Assembly (NCBI GenBank): GCA_025201765.1
Contig: MU623373.1
Location: 186,001 to 250,000, forward strand
Source of the DNA: Daldinia sp. FL1419
Lineage: Eukaryota; Ascomycota; Sordariomycetes; Xylariales; Hypoxylaceae
Direction of reading: 5' to 3'
Length of the DNA: 64,000 bases
Shown here piece after piece: positions 1 to 10,878 of this stretch (the stretch's first letter is position 1; every line of letters begins with the position of its first letter). The position numbers and the translations under genes are program-made. The notes under the pieces were generated by a model, which was given only the letters and a program-made list of their open reading frames with translations, was not told the DNA's origin and did no database searches.

Positions 1-624
1 GTGCGGGAACCTCCCCAGGAGTATTTATCCCAGGGGTATTTATAGTAGGTACCTACCACAGTGCTTCGCGCCTTCCTTTCCACGTACCTGCACCTCCCAC
101 GGGTTGCTACATATATTCAGTATAAGGTAGTTATACCCAGGGATACCTGCCCTTTCGAGATCAAACGTTACGAGGGCGTTGTAAGAGTGCTTTGGAAAGA
201 TGAACGTTGAAGAGGCAATAACGACTGCACCTGCTTCGACATGTGAATTGTATTACAGCCTTACCTCGTAGGTAGTCTACCTAAGTAAGGCGAAACGTCA
301 AGGCTTATTAGAATTTATGAACTATGTCGTGCAACTATATATGCACATGACGAGATATGAATAATCTAATAATCCCGTGGAACCTAACTACCTAACTATC
401 GATAACATAAGTATCTTTTTAGATCTGGAAGATCGAAAGCTATTCTGCCCCGCCACCCCGCAATCGTTAACAATCTTCAACTATAATTATTCATAACTAC
501 AGGAAGGTAACTTGTGAATATCCATCTTCCCAAGTCACTATTTATTTCGCCAATCTTAACAGTTCCACCCTCTCCCCTCGTAAGACTACAAACCTATATA
601 CGATCTTCAAAATACACAAAGAGA
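1..624. other. Intergenic, upstream of the GPN1 gene
   Basis: No coding signal is visible. The stretch carries TAGGTA/CTACCT motifs near 48-60 and 270-285 and an AT-rich tract before the GPN1 gene. The reading frame of that gene is open upstream to 514, but only from a GTG codon, so 514-624 is probably 5' leader. Confidence 0.6.
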
Positions 625-1923
625 ATGGCCTCCTCTTCTACATCCGAGGCTACCTCGGCCGCCACTGCCGCGCCCTCAGCAACAGCAACGACAGCATCGG
701 CCTCCTCAGAGCCTGTCGCCATTGTATGTGTGGGTATGGCTGGGTCAGGAAAGACGACCTTCATGCAGCGAATTAATGCGCATTTACACGGCCAACGAGA
801 TCCTCCCTACGTAATTAACCTTGATCCTGCCGTGCTCAACGTCCCCTTTGAGAGTAATATCGATATTCGCGACTCGGTAAACTACAAGGAAGTCATGAAG
901 CAATATAACCTAGGTCCTAACGGCGGTATCCTGACCTCTCTAAACCTGTTTTCGACAAAGGTCGACCAGATCTTGAAGCTGCTCGAAAAGCGCACGGGTC
1001 CAGATCCGGAGAACCCAGCCAAGAAGCCTATCAAGAATATTCTTGTTGATACACGTACGGACTACCTCTTGATCTATTAATGGGATAACTACTCACTGAT
1101 ATTACCTTTTACAGCTGGTCAGATTGAAGTATTCGTCTGGTCTGCTTCGGGCCAGATCCTCCTCGAATCCCTCGCTTCCACTTTCCCGACGGTCATCGCA
1201 TATGTCATCGATACGCCTCGAACTGCTTCGACAAGTACCTTCATGAGCAACATGCTGTATGCCTGCTCGATCTTATACAAGACTAAGCTACCGATGATCC
1301 TGGTTTTCAACAAAACGGACGTTAAGGACGCCGATTTCGCCAAAGAATGGATGACCGACTACGATGCTTTTCAGGCTGCGCTGTCAAATGACGAGGCCGC
1401 CAACGCATTCGGCGGAGTCGAGGGCGAGGGTGTTGGAAGCGGCTACATGAGTAGCCTACTAAACTCGATGAGCATGATGCTGGAGGAATTTTATGCCCAT
1501 CTAAGTGTCGTAGGGGTTTCATCCATGACGGGAGCCGGCATCGACGACTTCTTTGCCGCTGTGAAGGAAAAGGCAGAAGAGTTCAAGAAGGATTATCGCC
1601 CTGAGCTAGAGCGCAAACGCCAAGAGCGCGAGGATCAAAGACAAAAGACCCGTGAGAAGGAGCTCGACAAGATGATGAAAGGAATGTCTATGGGCGTGAA
1701 TAACACAAGAGATACCAGCGTGAAACCGCCCAAGGATGACGATGAGGACATGCAAGATGACAGTGATGGCCAGGATCCCGACGACTACGATGACGATGTG
1801 GATGACGAAAACGACCGCGAAGGCTTGCAGGCGAGATACGAAGCTGCTATGGGAGCAAATGCAGATTCTGTCATGGACGATGCCAGCTTTGCCAAGTACC
1901 TCCACACACAGAGGAGAGGATAA
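625..1923 (+). CDS. NPA3: GPN-loop GTPase 1 (NPA3/GPN1 type)
   Basis: Exons 625-1054 and 1115-1923 encode 412 aa; the 60-bp intron (GTACGG...ACAG) falls in the conserved VDTPGQ motif and restores it exactly. The P-loop GMAGSGKT is at residues 37-44, the family-defining Gly-Pro-Asn insertion at 97-99, and the guanine-specificity NKTD motif follows later. The tail is charged, with a coiled-coil-like RKRQERED stretch and an acidic run of Asp residues. In yeast and human, GPN1 acts in cytoplasmic assembly and nuclear import of RNA polymerase II. The ATG at 625 is chosen because the upstream frame has only GTG; the Ala/Ser/Thr-rich first 30 residues are not conserved in the family. The next gene, RPB12, encodes a polymerase subunit, but the two are not co-transcribed. 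Confidence 0.93.
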
Positions 1924-2346
1924 TTGAGGATTATCTTTACTATTAACTAATCACTATATGATAGGGTTACAAAAGGTTCTAGGGTCTAGGGTCAGGGAGT
2001 TACGATTGCATACGAAGGCATAGATAGGGGGCGTAATGATACCAAATTTCTGATTTGCTCAATTCATCGGGATCTGATTTATTTTCTTCTTCTTTTAAAT
2101 TCCCGTAGCATAAAGTAACGCCCAAACTCCAAGTTCACATGTTAGGGACGTAGTCAACTTCTTGACAGCCATTAAAACCCTGGGAATAATATCATGCTCT
2201 GATTCCATAGAGATGGACGTTATGGTATCTCGGACGGGTAGGAAAACTTTGCATGGGCCGTGCAACCAGCTGATGCGACGCCTAGTCGCTAAAAAATCCA
2301 TTCCCAGACTACCACTTTGCTCTATTCTGCTCCGTACCGTAGTTCA
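1924..2346. other. Intergenic between convergent GPN1 and RPB12
   Basis: This is the 3' flank of two convergent genes. I see only short spurious open frames and a TTCTTCTTCTT run near 2083. Polyadenylation signals for both genes must lie here but cannot be assigned. Confidence 0.6.
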
Positions 2347-2697
2347 CTACCGCGCCTCGAACTGCACCATCCTATTCGCACCAAGTTAGCATCAACACGC
2401 TTTCCAGACCGTACAGTATACATGTTGCGTCGACTGAGCCAAAGCAAGCGTAGAGATGAACCAGAGAATGGGCAAAGCGACTAACCTCTTGGTGCGCTCC
2501 TTGTACAGCACGCGGCAACCGCACTCCTTGCATCGGATGGTGTCGTTGCGCCTCAGCGGGAACCGCACGCCGCAGTCGCCGCAAATGTAGTGCATAGTCA
2601 CGCCGGCGTCCATGTCGAACGCGCTGCTTCGCGCGCCGGCGGCCTGGCCGGCGGCGCCCGTGGAGGAGGGGATTTGGTAGGCTTCGCGCGAGGACAT
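2347..2697 (-). CDS. RPB12: RNA polymerase I/II/III shared subunit RPABC4 (RPB12)
   Basis: Exons 2486-2697 and 2347-2371 (minus strand) encode 78 aa. The 114-bp intron (GTTAGT...ATAG) splits an Arg codon, and splicing restores the conserved end RTKRMVQFEAR. Two zinc-binding CxxC pairs are present, C39/C42 (YICGDCG) and C56/C59 (IRCKECG), the rubredoxin-like ribbon of this subunit, which sits on the RPB2-RPB3 side of all three nuclear polymerases. The first ~34 residues form a Ser/Ala/Gly-rich extension; M35, directly before the conserved HYICG, is an alternative start. A reading without the intron would replace the invariant C-terminal tail with unrelated residues. It is transcribed divergently from the HIT-domain gene. 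Confidence 0.94.
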
Positions 2698-3356
2698 TGT
2701 GATTTGTTATCTGGTTCGAGATTGATTGGGGTTGTTTTGCCTTGGGTGGGTTGGATGGATTCGGCGTAGGCGGGTGAAGCGGTGGTTGTAGACGTTGGAT
2801 GTTGGCTGTGGTTTGTGACTGTAAAGCGATATGGTTGTCGGAATCGTTTCAACTGCCAGACAAGCGAACAAACAAACGAACAAAATCGACTTGAGAAAAA
2901 AGGCGGTCTGAAGGGAAAAAGACGGCAGAATTTAAACTCACCGATGATGATGATAAAGCAATACCCTTGCACAAACCGAGGGGCGGTTATCTGTGGATCT
3001 TGGCGTTACACGGGACCTGTAACTCTACCGCGGTAATGTACGTTCTTGGTGCGTGCACGTAACTAGGTTAGGTTATACTTTTATCAATCCTCCCAATGGG
3101 AAATACGTCAAATCAAGCCAGACACCTCGGCTCAGACTTCACTCTCTTCAATTGTTGAACCTGTATATTTCTTCAAGGCACGCATATATACGACGCGTTT
3201 TAGTATTTTTTTATATCTACTCCTTACTTGATCTAATTATATAGGTATACTACCCACCCAATATCATATTATTCCATCCGCCATAAATACGATTTCTAAA
3301 ATCAACACCCAGAACCATTAATAAACACCAGCTCCCATCATCCCAACCCTCCCCCA
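2698..3356. other. Bidirectional promoter region RPB12 / HIT protein
   Basis: A 659-bp spacer lies between the divergent start codons at 2697 and 3357. It holds AT-rich segments near 3160-3245 and a pyrimidine-rich run before the HIT ATG. I see no gene in it. Confidence 0.6.
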
Positions 3357-3959
3357 ATGGCAGACCAAAACCCCAAGATAATCCCTCCATTCGATCCCGG
3401 CGCCGTCCCCTCCCCCAACGACCCCTGCCCCTTCTGCAGCATATCAACATCCTATACCCCCTTCCCACCAACCCTCCCTCCCCCCGCGGACTCTCCCTCC
3501 ATCGACCCCTTCCACCTCGCGCCCCCGGCCTTCGTCGTTCTCTCCACGCCTACGCTCATCGCCTTCCTCGATATACTACCACTATCTAGGGGCCACCTCC
3601 TATTATGTCCGCGCGCCCACCGCCCCAAGCTCACAGATGTCACGTCCCACGAGGCCGCCGAGCTCGGCGTTTACCTACGCGTTCTGTCCGCGGCCCTTGT
3701 ACGCGCCACCGGTGTGAAGGATTGGAACGTGGTTCAGAATAACGGCGCGGCTGCTGCCCAGGTCGTTAACCACGTGCACTACCACCTTATTCCGCGCCCG
3801 GAAATACGAGCCAGCGGCAGGTTTAAGGAGAGCTTTACCATGTTTGGCCGCGGGGTGCGCGAGGAGCTGGACGATGAGGAGGCAGCGGTGTTGGCAGAGG
3901 AGGTAAGGAAGAGCGTGGCGTTGGTTCTAGAGGAAGAGTCCAGGAAGAGCAAGTTATGA
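3357..3959 (+). CDS. HIT-domain nucleotide-binding protein
   Basis: Single-exon gene of 200 aa. The histidine triad His-x-His-x-His is at residues 139-143 within NHVHYHLIP, preceded by the NNGAAAAQVV stretch typical of HINT/HIT hydrolases. A CPFC motif near residue 24 resembles the zinc-binding pair found in some HINT relatives, and the SRGHLLLCPRAH segment matches the core strand of the fold. HIT proteins hydrolyse or transfer nucleotide monophosphates; the substrate here cannot be told from sequence. The N-terminal third is very Pro-rich and its DNA unusually C-rich. Its stop is 156 bp from the convergent aldo/keto reductase. Confidence 0.9.
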   Translation: MADQNPKIIPPFDPGAVPSPNDPCPFCSISTSYTPFPPTLPPPADSPSIDPFHLAPPAFVVLSTPTLIAFLDILPLSRGHLLLCPRAHRPKLTDVTSHEAAELGVYLRVLSAALVRATGVKDWNVVQNNGAAAAQVVNHVHYHLIPRPEIRASGRFKESFTMFGRGVREELDDEEAAVLAEEVRKSVALVLEEESRKSKL

Positions 3960-4114
3960 GCACATCTTCGACTACGTTACGTTCAAATCATGATCACGTC
4001 GCATCAAAATAGTGGCTTCACGACTTTTGCTTATTAGTGGTCTATCTGTCTAAGTGACGCCAGGCTTCCAGCCCGGGCCGTGATATCTATCAAGAACTTC
4101 GAATTTCACATCAT

Positions 4115-5127
4115 CTATTCGTCATCACCAAAGAAGACCTTGACCGGTAGCCAGTCGTCACCACAGACCTTGAAGCGGTCCGGCAGGTTGTTGAGCTTTT
4201 GGATTTCTTCCTCTGTCAACTCCCAGCCGTCGAGGGCAAAGTTGGCCTCGATTCGCTCCGGGGTAACCGACTTGGGGATGACGTCCCAGCCGTTCTGGAT
4301 ACCCCACAGGAGAAGAACTTGTTGGGGTGTCTTGCCCTTGCTTTGGGCGATGGACTGAAGGGTCTGGTCCTTGTATAGGGGCGAGTTTGTACTACCTAGG
4401 CACGAGTAGCCTGTGACGTGGATGCCCTTCTCCTTGCAGTAAGCGACTAGCTTCGGCGAGGGGTTGTTGGGGTGAAGCTCGATTTGGTTAACTGCAGGCT
4501 TGACCTATGGATTGGTTAGTTTAGGACGTTGCGGACAAAACGGTAGCAGTCGAGCTTACTTTGCAAGAGGGGTCGTTTAGTAGCTTCTCGAGGTTGGTGA
4601 TGCCGAAGTTGGAAACACCAATATTGCGGACCTTGCCGGTACCGAGCAGCTTTTGCATCTCACGCCAGGTGTCGATGAAGTTCCAGTCGTCGTAGTGCTT
4701 CTTTAGGTCGTCGGGACGAGTAGAGCTAGGCCAGTGCATGAGGTAGAGGTCGACGTAGTCAACACCGAGGTTCTTTAGGGAAGCATCGATACCCTCAGCA
4801 ACACGCTTGTGCCAGGTGTTGTCGAGCTTAGTGGTGATCCAGATCTGCTCGCGAGGCACGCCAGAAGCGCGAATTCCCTCTCCCACTTCGGATTCGTTAC
4901 CGTAGGCATAGGCAGTATCGATGTATCGGTAGCCCACGGAGATGGCGTGCTTAACAGCCTTGGAGGTCTCGTTCTTGGGAGATTGCCAGGTTCCTAGACC
5001 AATGGCGGGGATCTTGTCGCCCGAGGCGAGGGTATATGTCTTGCTATTGCGTAGTTAAGTCAGGGCATGCTTCCGTCTACGGATTGAAGTAGTTTACGAC
5101 TTACGTAGTGTGCTTGAGGTCTGCCAT
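4115..5127 (-). CDS. Aldo/keto reductase (GCY1/YPR1-like)
   Basis: Minus-strand exons 5105-5127 (23 nt), 4560-5043 and 4115-4504 encode 298 aa. All phases fit; introns are 61 and 55 bp. The catalytic tetrad is visible: Asp50, Tyr55, Lys80 and His111 (LYLMHWP). The NADP-binding segment IPKSV and the signature IGVSNFG are present. The (beta/alpha)8 enzyme reduces aldehydes or ketones with NADPH; fungal relatives act on glyceraldehyde, glycerol and xylose, but the substrate is not predictable here. Because the first exon codes only for seven codons and part of an eighth (MADLKHT), simple ORF calling would start the protein internally at the Met before GYRYID and lose Asp50 context. The 5' leader carries a CGTTTGTTT repeat. 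Confidence 0.92.
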
Positions 5128-6634
5128 TGTGTCGTTTGTTTCGTTTGTTTCGTTTGTTTCGTTTATTCGCGCCTGGGTAGTTTGGATGAGAAGACGGGAC
5201 GAGTTGTGTTTACGATGATGGTACGGTTGTAGATGTCTCAGCAAAAACCTAAAATGCTCGGGAAGACGTAGAAGACGTAGAAGACGTGTCTAGTATTTGT
5301 ATGTAACAAAGTTTAGGATACCGTGACCAGCTAAGCAACGATTTAGTTTTCTAGCTACTTCCATTTCCCCATGAAACCAAGTAGTTTCCCCGTATATACT
5401 TTTATGTAGCTTGTAGTGTGGTATGTACGTCCGTAGTTACCCATAATTATACCTACACTACTTCCTACAGAAGGTGGGATATGACGCAGTATAGCCCACA
5501 AGGGTACACCGTGTAGTCCACAACGTAGTCCACATCGCCCTGTAAGAATTCGATAAAGTGAACTCTAAACCCAGCTGTACCTGCTTGACGTACGCTAGGT
5601 TTAACTAAATGTTGCAAGTGTTATAGTAGGGTGTTATCTTACCCCTCCTATCTCCACCGTCGCTACTACTCTTTTAGTGTATCAGGGCACTAGTAGCTAC
5701 CTCGTTATACTGTACACTAATAAGCTGAGAGGTACTTATTAGATGCCCTATATTTACCAAGGTACGTTTACTTACTAAAAAAAGCATCCCTTACGTTACT
5801 TATCTCAATAATCACCAACCGAAAAACACCATTACCGCTTATACGTCCACAAATCAACGCGATTACGTGCCTTGGTGCGGGACTCTAAGACTTGCCTAAT
5901 CGGACCTAGAGACACAGCCAACAGCGAATCACAGGCGCTGGTAACTCTATGCGCACCAATAGGATCGCTGCGCTTGACCGTTTGAGAAGTTGGCTTGAAC
6001 AAGGCGGATTCTGTTGTTCGTAAACTTATAAGATTGTCGTGGGCTGTGGGAATACTATTGGACTAGGACTATTGCTACTATGTAGTAGTTGGCCTAGAAA
6101 TGAGGACAGGTTTATATTTTCTACGTGATGCGCAGTTGGGAAAACAGGTATGTTTACTTTATTAAACGAGTCTCTGTGGGAGCGAGTTAATAAGCTCCTT
6201 TTCTTGTTATTCGGAAGTCGAAAGTTGAAACATTCCTCTGGTTTTGTAGATTTATACGTCATCTATAGATTTTCACATCAGCTAGTATCGCTAATTTGGC
6301 AATAGCATTCTTAATGATTGTAGTTCAGAAAACTTACAAGATATGTACGGCCGTAGGTTAGTTAAGTACGCTTACGCTTGGATTGATATAGGACGCAAAT
6401 TCGGGGTTCGGGCCGTCTTATAGATCAGAAAAATACCATCAAGCATCAAGCTACTTTTATAAAAGAGAGAATAATAAGCTATAACTATCCTACGATTGTT
6501 CTACTCGTCGCTCAACACATTGTTCTCCATCACCACACGTCTTTTCTGCCCCCGTAAACTTCAGTACAACCACACCACTCTCTTTTGCTCATGCCGCGGC
6601 GCTCAATGCTCACGAAAGACACACTGAGCCGTCT
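5128..6634. other. Intergenic with a possible coding remnant
   Basis: 1.5 kb between two minus-strand genes. Most is AT-rich without coding character. On the minus strand about 5840-6030 is open for some 60 codons and ends at a stop near 5840; its composition is protein-like (for example the stretch SLGPIRQVLESRTKARNR), but it has no obvious start or splice partner. I do not recognise it and leave it uncalled. Confidence 0.4.
5131..5165. repeat. GTTTGTTTC short tandem repeat
   Basis: About four copies of a 9-bp unit (TTTGTTTCG) lie immediately upstream of the aldo/keto reductase start codon, so they would be part of its 5' leader or core promoter. Confidence 0.85.
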
Positions 6635-8005
6635 TCACGGATCGACATAGCTCCCAGGCTTCGGTGGTCCAGACCTAGTCGACCCATCGATCCGCTTGAT
6701 TTTCAATTCGCTTAGATTAACACCATCCATGACGCGCAGGTTGACCGGCGACCAATCGAGGTGATCCCGCGTCCACTGCTGCTGCTCGACTGGTAACTGC
6801 AGAATCTGCTCGGGCGTATAATCCTCGATGCGGTTGTGCACGGGCACCCCACAGGTCCGACAGAACGACTTGCGCCACACGCCGCCGCCAAACGAGTAGT
6901 ATCCCATGCGCTCGGCGCCGACGACGGTGACTTGGGGCTTGTTGGGGTAGATCCAGACGTATGCGTTCTGGGGAGAAGGGTAAGTAAGTAAGAAGTGTGG
7001 TATTGATTTAAGTACTTATTAAAGGGTTGAATTTGGCTGCGAAAGGGGAGAAAGGGGAGGTTTAATGGGGGGAGATGGATAGATGGATAGATGTATAGAT
7101 GAATGGAGAATTAAAAAAAGCACTATTAGACTATGGATAAAAGTAACGGGGGCCGAAGAAAGGGGAAGGGGAAGAAAAGACGCCGTACACGAGTGCATAT
7201 GCTGCAATCACATTCCACAATCAACCCGTCGTACGTGCTGTCGATGGGCTTCGACTTGAGCGCCAGCGTCACAGCTCCGCAATGGCATCCCCCCGTGTGT
7301 ATCCTAGCGCCTTCAATCTCCGCCGGCGGTTCCTGGCCTGTGAAGGCGGGCGGGTCCCATGCTGGTGGTGTAGCCTCGTCGTCGAGCCTGGGGGAAGGAG
7401 AAGGGGTGTATTTAGTCTTTATGTACATTTCCTTACTACGTAGATATCTATCTCTTGCAAGCACCGGTAAGTGGTTTACTCACGGCTGGGTGTCCAGGTC
7501 CCATATTTTGATATTTTGAAGTGCTCGTAGCTATGGCTAGGGTTAGGTTGTCTTTTGTTAGATGATGGCGAGGGGGGCATGGGTGGACTTACGTTTACAT
7601 AGGTCTTTGAGTCGACGCGGAAGAGAAAGGTACAGCAGGTCGGGCAGAACTGTCGCGGAAAGGTTAGCTATCGGGAAGCTTGTCGTTTACGCCTTATTCC
7701 ATCCTTGGAAGTGGACGTTGTTGGACTGATATATATAGACTATATATAGACTGTATATAGACTATACAACATACCTGGTGCTTGACGCCTCCGAAACTAA
7801 AATTCGACAGGGTAATCTGGTCACCCTTCACGAACTTGATGTTGTCACGGCTGTCCGGACATAGGAATATACCACCTCTCTTGCGGCAATAGGTGCAATC
7901 GCATTCCAGACCTTTCTTAATATTCTCCGGGAGGTCTACTTCATAAACGTATGCGGTACAGTGGCAGTTGCCGCGATACTTCTTGGTAGGGTTGTCGACG
8001 GCCAT
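6635..8005 (-). CDS. Tandem GFA (glutathione-dependent formaldehyde-activating type) protein
   Basis: Minus-strand exons 7775-8005, 7593-7649, 7484-7530, 7189-7387 and 6635-6967 encode 288 aa with consistent phases. There are two zinc-binding GFA domains. The first has GNCHC, CDCTYC and FCPTCC; the second has GGCHC, CDCSIC followed by RNAYVWIYP, and FCRTCGVPV. The Cys sets match the structural and catalytic zinc sites of the Gfa/CENP-V family. The name GFA is historical; many members have unknown substrates. Introns measure 125, 62, 96 and 221 bp; the last is long for this genome and has a weak GTACGG donor. Two-domain GFA proteins are common in filamentous ascomycetes. Confidence 0.87.
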
Positions 8006-8751
8006 TGCGAAGATGGTTTACCTGTCGGGCTCCTTGTCTTATTTGGAATACCTCTGGTAATAAGTTAACTCTATATAAGGTTAGGAATGAGTGAGAGCGA
8101 AGTCGGCAAGGCCAGGCGAGTCGATAGGGAGCTGGAGACTGTCAATTCTAAATTGCTCAGAGGGGGAAAATGCCTCCCTTTAAGTTCTTACGGGCGAAGA
8201 GCTTGGATCGTTTGGTGGGCTGCCACTATTTCAAATCAAAAACGGTATCGTGCAATTATGTAAATCTCGAGATTTTTGCACAGTACCTCAGCATATCAAT
8301 TTCACTTAAAATTGAGGCATCCCGATAATATTTGGTAACGAGATGACGCTATGGAGAGATGGTAGAACGCCTGGTTCGTTTAAAAGCCTCGCCGACTCGG
8401 CGGTCTGGATTTAAGGGGGAGTAAAATCCGCCCATTCCGCTAGAAACAGGACAGCAAATTTATATATTTATAAGTTCGGATACCGGAGCGTGTGCGGTGG
8501 AGCGATGAGACGGGATTATTCAGATTATTCAGATTATATTCTAGAAGAATGGAAACCAGACTGGGGATGTGGTTGGTTGACGAGTGTAAATTACCCACTC
8601 ACATACCGAGACGTCTACCATGGTAGAAGCAAAATAGGACTGATGTTCTCTCATCTTGGAACCTACATCATTCTCGTTCAACCCTTTCACACAATCAACA
8701 TATACCCCCTTTTAGATAACCTTTGAAGGTAGAGTTGGGAATAGAAGAACA

Positions 8752-8844
8752 AGAGAGAGAAAAGGAGAGAGAGAGAAAAGGAGAGAGAGAGAAAAGGAGA
8801 GAGAGAGAAAAGGAGAGAGAGAGAAAAGGAGAGAGAGAGAAACG
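8752..8844. repeat. 14-bp GA-rich minisatellite
   Basis: About six or seven tandem copies of the unit GAGAGAGAGAAAAG, the last ones diverging to GAAACG. One strand is pure purine, which can favour triplex structures. Confidence 0.9.
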
Positions 8845-9011
8845 GGGAGAGAGACAGAGAGCATGGTAAAAATGGTAGGTGAATTGCTAACAGTCGCAGC
8901 CTAGGATACGCATACCAAAGGCGCAAAATCGAGACGAGCTTCTCATATCATAAGGACATAACAAGCCCTTTTGTTTTGTGTACCAGACCGTCCTTGCGAG
9001 CCTATCACATG

Positions 9012-9045
9012 TCTTTCTTCTTCTTCTTCTTCTTCTTCTTCTTCT
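9012..9045. repeat. TTC trinucleotide microsatellite
   Basis: About ten copies of TTC/CTT, again a purine/pyrimidine strand asymmetry, about 170 bp downstream of the small minus-strand gene ending at 9219. Confidence 0.9.
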
Positions 9046-9218
9046 CGCGACATCCGGAACTCCACCGTATAAAACCTATCGTAACCCGATAAACCTGCCT
9101 TTGACCTAGACGCCCGCTAAATCGTACTCATAAACATGACGACACCGACGGCGAAAGAATATTCCAATCCCTTCATTTCCCAAATAACATGAGGCGACAC
9201 CCTAAAAGGAGTGGTCCC

Positions 9219-9781
9219 TCAGTTCTTCCGCCGCGTCTCGTATGCCGCGACAGCAGCTTCGAGCTCGGTCAGGCTCGTGCGATCGCCGTACGCGTTTTCC
9301 ACCGCCTCGTTCCGACTGGCCTCCGCCGTAGGTACGGATATCTGTACAGCCGCCGGAATGGTTTCCGCGCTACGGAACAGTTGTTCCTGATGGGCGTGGT
9401 GCTCCTGTTGCCATTTGTCGGCCTTTAGAGCTCTGTATTTCGCTAAGCCGTATCCTTCGTGCGGGGAAGAGGAATGTTAGCCAATCTCTACGGAAGACGG
9501 GGTTACACTACGTAATTTATTTTTCTTTTTGGGGGGTTTCTTTTGTTCTTATGCGGCCACTCGGATAGAACGAGCTGGGGTTTTACTAACCAATTCCTAC
9601 GGCAGCGACCGTTGCTGTGGCGCTAATATCTTTGGTTAGCCATAGGTCGACGATACGAGGATGGGAGTGGAGCTTACATTGTCCTTTCGATGCGTCCGGA
9701 CTTGTGTAGGGCGGGAAGGTAGCTTGGATGAACCGGCGTGGTGGCGGAGAAAGGCCGCGGTGCGTTAAAGTTGAGAGGCAT
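9219..9781 (-). CDS. Small predicted single-pass membrane protein, unknown function
   Basis: Minus-strand exons 9678-9781, 9591-9622 and 9219-9454 join in phase to 123 aa, starting MPLNFNAPRPFSATTP and ending VAAYETRRKN. Introns are 55 bp (GTAAGC...TTAG) and 136 bp (GTTAGT...GAAG). Residues ~35-52 (IATATVAAVGIGYGLAKY) form a Gly/Ala-rich hydrophobic segment, followed by a charged, Gln/Glu-rich and probably helical tail. The layout resembles small inner-mitochondrial-membrane subunits such as those of ATP synthase, but I recognise no family. Support is the continuous frame over three exons with good splice signals and protein-like composition. No single exon exceeds 80 codons, so ORF length alone would miss it. 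Confirmation would need transcript data. Confidence 0.6.
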
Positions 9782-10789
9782 CTTGATATTATGTATTTAC
9801 AAATACTGTATCGAGGTCGAGGATAGGGGATTTCAGGTGAATAGGTTTATCGGGCTCGGCTTGTTTTGTACAAGTTGGTAGATGCGTAGGTCGGTATATA
9901 TATAAATATACGTATTCGACGAGACGTGTTCAAGTGAATACCAAGGTATCGAGGTTGCTAACTTGAAGGAGTAAAGGACGACTTTAATATATAGGTAGTC
10001 TGAGTTCAACGATAAATAGAAGCAGCTATCGTATAAGATGCCTAGGTATAGATAAATACAGGAAAGCTAGCTTTAGGCCCTTGGCAGGCACAAGATGGAT
10101 TCATACGTGTATATATATATATGCACTATATTCGAGGGAGGTGTCCGCGATCTAGCCGGGCTTCATTGCCTGACTGCCTGCTTAAGCAAGCATTGGCAGC
10201 GTGGGCGAATGGAACGGGCATGAGCCGAGATGGAACGATGTGACGCACGAAACGTATGGGTGCGGGCCATTTTTGCTCCAAGTTTCTCTTCCTTTTTAGT
10301 TTGGCTATTCTACGTGGTTAACGGTCTCGAGGAACGGAGAAGAAGAAAGCGGGGGAGGATCACCGAGGCGCATATGCAATGTCGTGTGATCGTGGGGTCA
10401 TCACAAGCTTTCTTCTCTCTTCTTCTCTTGTTATTTCCGAGTACAAATATATTGTGTTATCCGGTGGATGGTTCGATAGGGGTTAAGATGGCTAGATGAT
10501 TAACTGATTAACACGGTTATAGATGGATAGGGGTTCCGGTCTACCGGGACAGACCGAGGCCTCTGCTTTTTCTTATTATTTAATAAACCCTTGCAAGTTA
10601 CTAACCGTTAGCGTTGTTAGCCACGCTCCCCCCTGAGAAATAATGCCCCGGCTAACTTTATATTAAAACATTACCTAAAACAATAAAACAAAAACCCGGT
10701 AACTAGGTAGTTAGTTACCTAGTTAGTTAATTAATCATACAACAGTCAGTCTTCTCCTACGAGACACGGCATATTCCAGAGTATACTCG

Positions 10790-10878
10790 CACTCACTCAC
10801 TCACTCACTCACTCACTCACTCACTCACTCACTCACTCACTCACTCACTCACTCACTCACTCACTCACTCGCTCACTC
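10790..10878. repeat. ACTC tetranucleotide microsatellite
   Basis: About 22 uninterrupted copies of ACTC, ending with a GCTC variant. It is the longest perfect short tandem repeat in the window and a good strain-typing marker candidate. Confidence 0.95.

Larger units (their letters stand above)
8006..9218. other. Intergenic with two low-complexity tracts
   Basis: No coding signal is visible. The region contains a GA-rich minisatellite and a TTC microsatellite, listed separately. The open frame on the minus strand at 8687-8926 is only the translated GA repeat. Confidence 0.65.

Noticed and set aside
8687..8926. Minus-strand frame coding a Leu/Ser-rich repeat protein
   Set aside because: It is merely the translation of the GA minisatellite.
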